Source of the DNA: an uncultured Bacteroidales bacterium
GTDB lineage: Bacteria; Bacteroidota; Bacteroidia; Bacteroidales; Muribaculaceae
Assembly: GCA_902782465.1 (NCBI GenBank)
Contig: CACZNH010000005.1
Span: 124,001-188,000 of the forward strand
DNA length: 64,000 nucleotides
Direction of reading: 5' to 3'
Positions 60,570 through 64,000 of the stretch are shown here, piece after piece (position 1 is the first letter of the stretch; each line of letters begins with the position of its first letter). Under the pieces are notes generated by a model. That model was not told the DNA's origin. It made no database searches and was given only the letters and a program-made list of their open reading frames with translations. The position numbers and the translations under genes are program-made.

Positions 60570-61145
60570 ATGACACTCATTGACGCCATACTGATACTGA
60601 TAGTGCTCGGTGGCATCGTGCTGGGCTATCGCAAGGGCCTGGTGGGCCAGCTGTCGTCGCTCATCTCGTGGGCGGCAGCCATCCTGCTGTGCTACCATTG
60701 CAGCGACTTTGCCCATGACCTGTTTCTTGCGTTGGTTCCCAGCGCGGCGCAGTGGCCGCTGGCGAGCATCACTGTCAGGACGGTGTCGGCAGCGTTCATG
60801 TTCCTCATTGTGATGGTGGCAGTCCGATTGGTGCTGCGCGTTTTCAAGGGGACGCTGAAGGCAGCCAAACTGGGCTTTATCGACAAGTTGGGCGGCTCGC
60901 TGCTGTTCATGTTCAAGTATGCCTTTGTCGTGAGTGTCGCCCTCAATCTGCTGTATGCCATCAATCCCGACATGGAAACCTTCGGGACCATGCACATGAT
61001 GAAGAATAAGCCCTATGAGCTCACACTTGATCTGATGCCGACCGTCCTAGGCAGCGACAAGATGCCCAGCGACTCGCTCAAGCTCTACCGTGACCTCATC
61101 GAGCCCATCCCCACTGAAACTCCCACCCTAAAGCCTAACACCTAA
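60570..61145 (+). CDS. CvpA-family membrane protein
   Basis: 191 residues. Four membrane helices (about 4-22, 30-48, 62-86, 104-124) and the family's N-terminal pattern LIDAILILIVLGGIVLGYRKG. CvpA is named for a role in colicin V export and has since been linked to envelope stress; its mechanism is not settled. The last residues (TLKPNT) and the stop are encoded by a CCTAAAG heptad array, so the C-terminus may have been altered by that array. The MATE gene follows 18 nt later. Confidence 0.85.
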   Translation: MTLIDAILILIVLGGIVLGYRKGLVGQLSSLISWAAAILLCYHCSDFAHDLFLALVPSAAQWPLASITVRTVSAAFMFLIVMVAVRLVLRVFKGTLKAAKLGFIDKLGGSLLFMFKYAFVVSVALNLLYAINPDMETFGTMHMMKNKPYELTLDLMPTVLGSDKMPSDSLKLYRDLIEPIPTETPTLKPNT

Positions 61146-61159
61146 AGCCTAAAGCCTTA
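61127..61159. repeat. CCTAAAG heptad array overlapping the cvpA 3' end
   Basis: CCTAAAG, CCTAACA, CCTAAAG, CCTAAAG, CCTTAA. It begins inside the coding sequence, supplies the stop codon TAA and runs to just before the MATE start codon. Confidence 0.88.
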
Positions 61160-61163
61160 ATAG

Positions 61164-62522
61164 ATGCGCAAGCGAGACAACCATACGTTCCTGACCACCG
61201 CCCCCATCCGCCACGTCATTCCGGCGATGGCGGTGCCCACGGTCATCAGTATGCTTGTCACGAGCATCTACAACCTGGTGGATACCTATTTTGTGGGGCT
61301 CATCAACACGCAGGCAACGGCAGCCGTGGGCGTGGTATTCCCCATGATGGCGATTATCCAGTCCATCGGTTTCCTTTTCGGCCAGGGTTCAGGCACCTAT
61401 ATGTCACGACACCTGGGCGCCAAGCGCCTTGACGAGGCACGCCAGATGGCTGCCACCTCGTTTGTCGGCAGCATCATCTATGGCTTGCTCATCACTATTG
61501 TGGGCCTGATTTTCCTCAAGCCGCTGTCCATCGCACTGGGCTCCACCCCCACCATTCTGCCCTACACCATGCAGTTTATGGGTGTCATCCTGCTGGGCGC
61601 ACCGCTGATGACCGCCTCGATGGTCATCAACAACCAGATGCGTTTCCAGGGCAACGCCACCCAAGCGATGTACGGTATGATTTCGGGTGCCGTGCTCAAT
61701 GTGCTGCTTGTGCCGCTGTTCATGTTCACCTTCGGCCTGGGCATCCTGGGCACCGCCATCGGCACCGTGCTGAGCCAGCTGTTCGGCTTCATCGTCCTGT
61801 GGGTGATGTCGCGCCGTGGCGAGAACATTCCCATCGAACTCAAGCAGGCGTCCCGCAAGTGGCATTTCCAACAGGAAATCCTCAAGGGCGGTACACCGTC
61901 GCTCACGCGTCAGGCGCTGGCCAGCGTCGCCACGCTAATGCTCAATGTGGCAGCGGGCGTGTATGGCGACGCAGCGATTGCCGGCATGTCCATTGTCTCG
62001 AGAATCGCGTTCATCATCTTTGCCATCATCATCGGCATCGGACAAGGTTATCAGCCCTTCTGCGGCTTCAACTACGGCGCTGGCCTGTACAAACGCCTGC
62101 GCAGGGGCTTCTATTTCACCATCCTGCTCGATATGGCAGTGCTTGTGGTGATGTGCGGCCCCGCCTATGTGTTTGCCGAGCAGCTCGTCCATCTGTTGCG
62201 TGACGACCCCGCAGTCGTCGCCGTCGGTTCTGTGGCCTTGCGCTGGCAACTCATCACCCTGCCCATGGCCGCTGTCATCACTGTGTGCAACATGACCCTG
62301 CAGACCAGCGGCCAGAGCCTGAGCGCCAACATCCTTGCCGCCGCCCGCAACGGCATCTTCTTCATCCCTCTGATTCTCCTGCTGCCCCGCCTGCTGGGCC
62401 TCTTTGGCGTCGAAATCTGCCAGGCCGTCTGCGACGTCCTCTCCTTCCTCCTCGCCATCCCCCTCATCATCCACTTCTTCCGCACCACCCTCCACAAGCC
62501 AACAACTTTTCAAAACAACTGA
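61164..62522 (+). CDS. MATE-family efflux transporter
   Basis: 452 residues with twelve predicted membrane helices in two MatE repeats. The N-terminus (IRHVIPAMAVPTVISMLVTSIYNLVDTYFVG, in part) and GQGSGTYMSRHLGAKR are typical of the DinF/NorM-like MATE class; the second half starts near residue 235 with GGTPSLTRQALASVA. It exports cationic compounds or drugs in exchange for Na+ or H+. Probably co-transcribed with cvpA. Confidence 0.92.
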   Translation: MRKRDNHTFLTTAPIRHVIPAMAVPTVISMLVTSIYNLVDTYFVGLINTQATAAVGVVFPMMAIIQSIGFLFGQGSGTYMSRHLGAKRLDEARQMAATSFVGSIIYGLLITIVGLIFLKPLSIALGSTPTILPYTMQFMGVILLGAPLMTASMVINNQMRFQGNATQAMYGMISGAVLNVLLVPLFMFTFGLGILGTAIGTVLSQLFGFIVLWVMSRRGENIPIELKQASRKWHFQQEILKGGTPSLTRQALASVATLMLNVAAGVYGDAAIAGMSIVSRIAFIIFAIIIGIGQGYQPFCGFNYGAGLYKRLRRGFYFTILLDMAVLVVMCGPAYVFAEQLVHLLRDDPAVVAVGSVALRWQLITLPMAAVITVCNMTLQTSGQSLSANILAAARNGIFFIPLILLLPRLLGLFGVEICQAVCDVLSFLLAIPLIIHFFRTTLHKPTTFQNN

Positions 62523-62780
62523 AAAGTCTGATATTTCTGAAAAGCATCCGCGCTTAATTATTTAAACGACAAGAAAGACAAGAAAAACTAAGCTATCCAC
62601 CCCACAACAAAAACTAATACTACTTTAACAACATAAACAATAGTCGGGGGTGGGTTCGTTCGATAAAACCGTTGTCTTGGGGTTAATATTTTGTTTACTT
62701 TGAAATTGATGTCTGTCGCATAAAATTTGCTGGCAGACAGGATATTAACGTTTTGGAGTGTTTACTATATTCTTCCATCG

Positions 62781-62812
62781 TTGTTTTTAGGACGAAATAT
62801 TTTATATTTTTG
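62781..62812 (+). promoter_or_regulatory. Promoter of the repeat-domain secreted protein
   Basis: TTG at 62781-62783 and TATTTTTG at 62805-62812 (21-nt spacer), 48 nt before the ATG. The preceding 250 nt (from 62523) are AT-rich without a gene or clear hairpin. Confidence 0.7.
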
Positions 62813-62860
62813 TGACCACAACACCATTTTTATTCATCCTACTAATATCAATACATTATT

Positions 62861-64000
62861 ATGAAACAAACAAAACACTTCCCATTCTTGTGGATGTTGC
62901 TGGCCTTGGTGCTGGCAGTGCCCGCTACGGTGTCGGCCCAGACCTTCTGGAACTTCAGCGACACCGACATGTTCCCTAACGACACGTTGTGGGAAACCAC
63001 GACGATGTACGGACTGACTCTTGTCACCGACGGTTCGTCGATTGACCGTGTGCCCATTTTCCAGAGCTGCTCGGAGCGTTCGTGGACCTCGGCCGACGGC
63101 ACTGAGATGCTGACCTTCACGCAGCGCCTGAAAATCAACGGCAAGTCGAGCAGTGCCTACCGTTGGGTGTACTTCACCGCCCAACCCGGTGACACCATCG
63201 AGGTGTGGGGCAATTCCACCTCATCGTCATCGGCCAGGACGCTTACTTTCAAGAGCGGCGGCTACAACGGCGTGTCGTGGGGCGACGTGGACCTGGCAAC
63301 AGGCTCCAACCCCTCCTACGGCTACGTGGTGTATAGCGGCAGCGAGGAGACCATGATGGCCATGGTTTCCAGCGGCTCGTGGTACACCTACGCCATCCGC
63401 CTGAAACCCAATCCCGACTTTGACGGTGGCGACACCCCGCCGACACCCACCAAGCGGTGGTTCCTGAAGCACCCGTGGGCCGGCGGCTCATGGGAGTGGC
63501 GCGAAGTCTTTGCCAACGAGGATGCCAGTGCCTACTCGAGGATGGACATCTTTGGCGGCAGCGGCTGCAACTATGCCGACAACATCAATGGCAGCGGCTC
63601 GTCATGGGTGCCTCTGGAGAATATTGAGGTCATCGGCACCCCTGCCATCGGCGACTCGTGCGAATTCACCTTCTATCCCGCTACGGGCGCCATCACCATC
63701 CGCCTGACCAAGGAATACGAACCCGACCCCGTGCAGCACTGGTACTTCAAGCACGGCTGGGGCGACGGTCTGGATGCTTCGTGGGAGTGGCGAGAGCTCT
63801 ATCCCAACGCTGACTCGACACTGTATATCCGTCAGGACATCTACGGCGGCACCGGCTGCAACTATGCCGATAACGCCACTGGCTTCAATTCGGTATGGGT
63901 ACCGCTGGCCGACATCACGCTGATTGACAATCCCGTTGTGGGTGACTCGGCAGAATTCGTCTTTGACCCTGCCACCAAGGCCATCAGCATCCGCCTGACC
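62861..64000 (+). CDS. Secreted tandem-repeat protein, 3' end outside the window
   Basis: 380 residues visible, open at the right edge. Signal peptide MKQTKHFPFLWMLLALVLAV ending in VSAQ. An N-terminal beta-domain (about 28-180; FWNFSDTDMFPNDTL, then a pectate-lyase-like or BACON-like pattern I cannot name) is followed by two copies of an 85-residue unit (about 190-284 and 290-380): WFLKHPWAGGSWEWREVF against WYFKHGWGDGLDASWEWREL, GGSGCNYADN against GGTGCNYADN, and ITIRLTK against ISIRLT. More copies may follow. Likely exported binding or structural protein; function unknown. Confidence 0.75.
   Translation, partial: MKQTKHFPFLWMLLALVLAVPATVSAQTFWNFSDTDMFPNDTLWETTTMYGLTLVTDGSSIDRVPIFQSCSERSWTSADGTEMLTFTQRLKINGKSSSAYRWVYFTAQPGDTIEVWGNSTSSSSARTLTFKSGGYNGVSWGDVDLATGSNPSYGYVVYSGSEETMMAMVSSGSWYTYAIRLKPNPDFDGGDTPPTPTKRWFLKHPWAGGSWEWREVFANEDASAYSRMDIFGGSGCNYADNINGSGSSWVPLENIEVIGTPAIGDSCEFTFYPATGAITIRLTKEYEPDPVQHWYFKHGWGDGLDASWEWRELYPNADSTLYIRQDIYGGTGCNYADNATGFNSVWVPLADITLIDNPVVGDSAEFVFDPATKAISIRLT

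Noticed and set aside
10410-61159. Heptad arrays as telomere-like or sequencing artefact repeats
   Set aside because: They differ in unit sequence from site to site, are bounded by genes, keep a common core and contain real gene ends, which an artefact would not do.

Overview
The window looks like a piece of a moderately GC-rich chromosome from an uncultured-type gut Bacteroidales (Prevotellaceae/Muribaculaceae-like). The reasons are: promoters with the Bacteroidetes -7 box TAnnTTTG (several with a TTG about 20 nt upstream); A-rich leaders without Shine-Dalgarno sequences; and gene families largely confined to this phylum (TonB receptor with carboxypeptidase-like N-domain, DUF5689, DUF4271, DUF4923, DUF2723, 5-fold beta-flower, dockerin-tailed CHB_HEX_C proteins, SecDF fusion). 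No phage, integrase, transposase or CRISPR array is visible. The window is mostly core and envelope genes, with many short non-coding repeats between them.

Layout. 1-1.6 kb: C-terminal part of a tricorn-like S41 peptidase and a SemiSWEET transporter. 1.7-8.9 kb: an operon of TonB-dependent receptor, two tandem DUF5689 lipoproteins (OB-fold-like) and a secreted endonuclease/exonuclease/phosphatase, which I read as a candidate surface nucleic-acid capture system. 9-15.7 kb: TolC, MacA, MacB-ATPase and MacB-permease efflux genes followed by a LytS/LytTR two-component pair. 15.8-21.8 kb: candidate small RNA, RsiV-like lipoprotein, outer-membrane phospholipase A, LOG family, DUF4271, HemD with a histone-like tail, rnpA-yidD-tatD. 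22-25.2 kb: secDF and tRNA-Arg(CCT). 25.4-28.7 kb: a 1073-residue fused FAD/Fe-S oxidoreductase. 28.8-30.8 kb: a decayed TPR/CotH junction, reverse rubrerythrin and a mini-rubredoxin. 31-38.6 kb: NAD kinase, glycosyltransferase, DUF4923, GH3-family and LtaS-like genes, DUF805, tRNA-Leu(CAG). 38.8-45.7 kb: aminopeptidase P, a lipoprotein of a locally duplicated family, zinc-ribbon protein, TPR protein, UMP kinase, FadL-type porin. 46-51 kb: a minus-strand envelope block (S66 carboxypeptidase, GH3-type hexosaminidase, beta-flower, dockerin protein). 51.3-62.5 kb: DUF2723 membrane protein, polysaccharide deacetylase, QueG, second member of the lipoprotein family, metallophosphoesterase, AroA, CvpA, MATE. 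62.9-64 kb: start of a secreted protein with tandem repeats that runs off the end.

The most unusual signal is non-coding. About eleven intergenic sites hold arrays of 7-nt repeats (ACTAAGG/ACTAAAA, CCTAAAG/CCTAAAA, ACTGAAG/ACTGAAA types). Six have the same core nonamer GCGGATGCC (or its complement) between T-rich and A-rich arms that can fold on each other. They sit inside operons just before start codons or between neighbouring genes, and four genes take their stop codon from an array. Other repeats are a 75-bp tandem duplication ending in a complete promoter upstream of NAD kinase, a two-copy MITE-like inverted repeat, and 22-bp REP-like palindromes. All functional calls are from reading the sequence and family knowledge; no database search was run.
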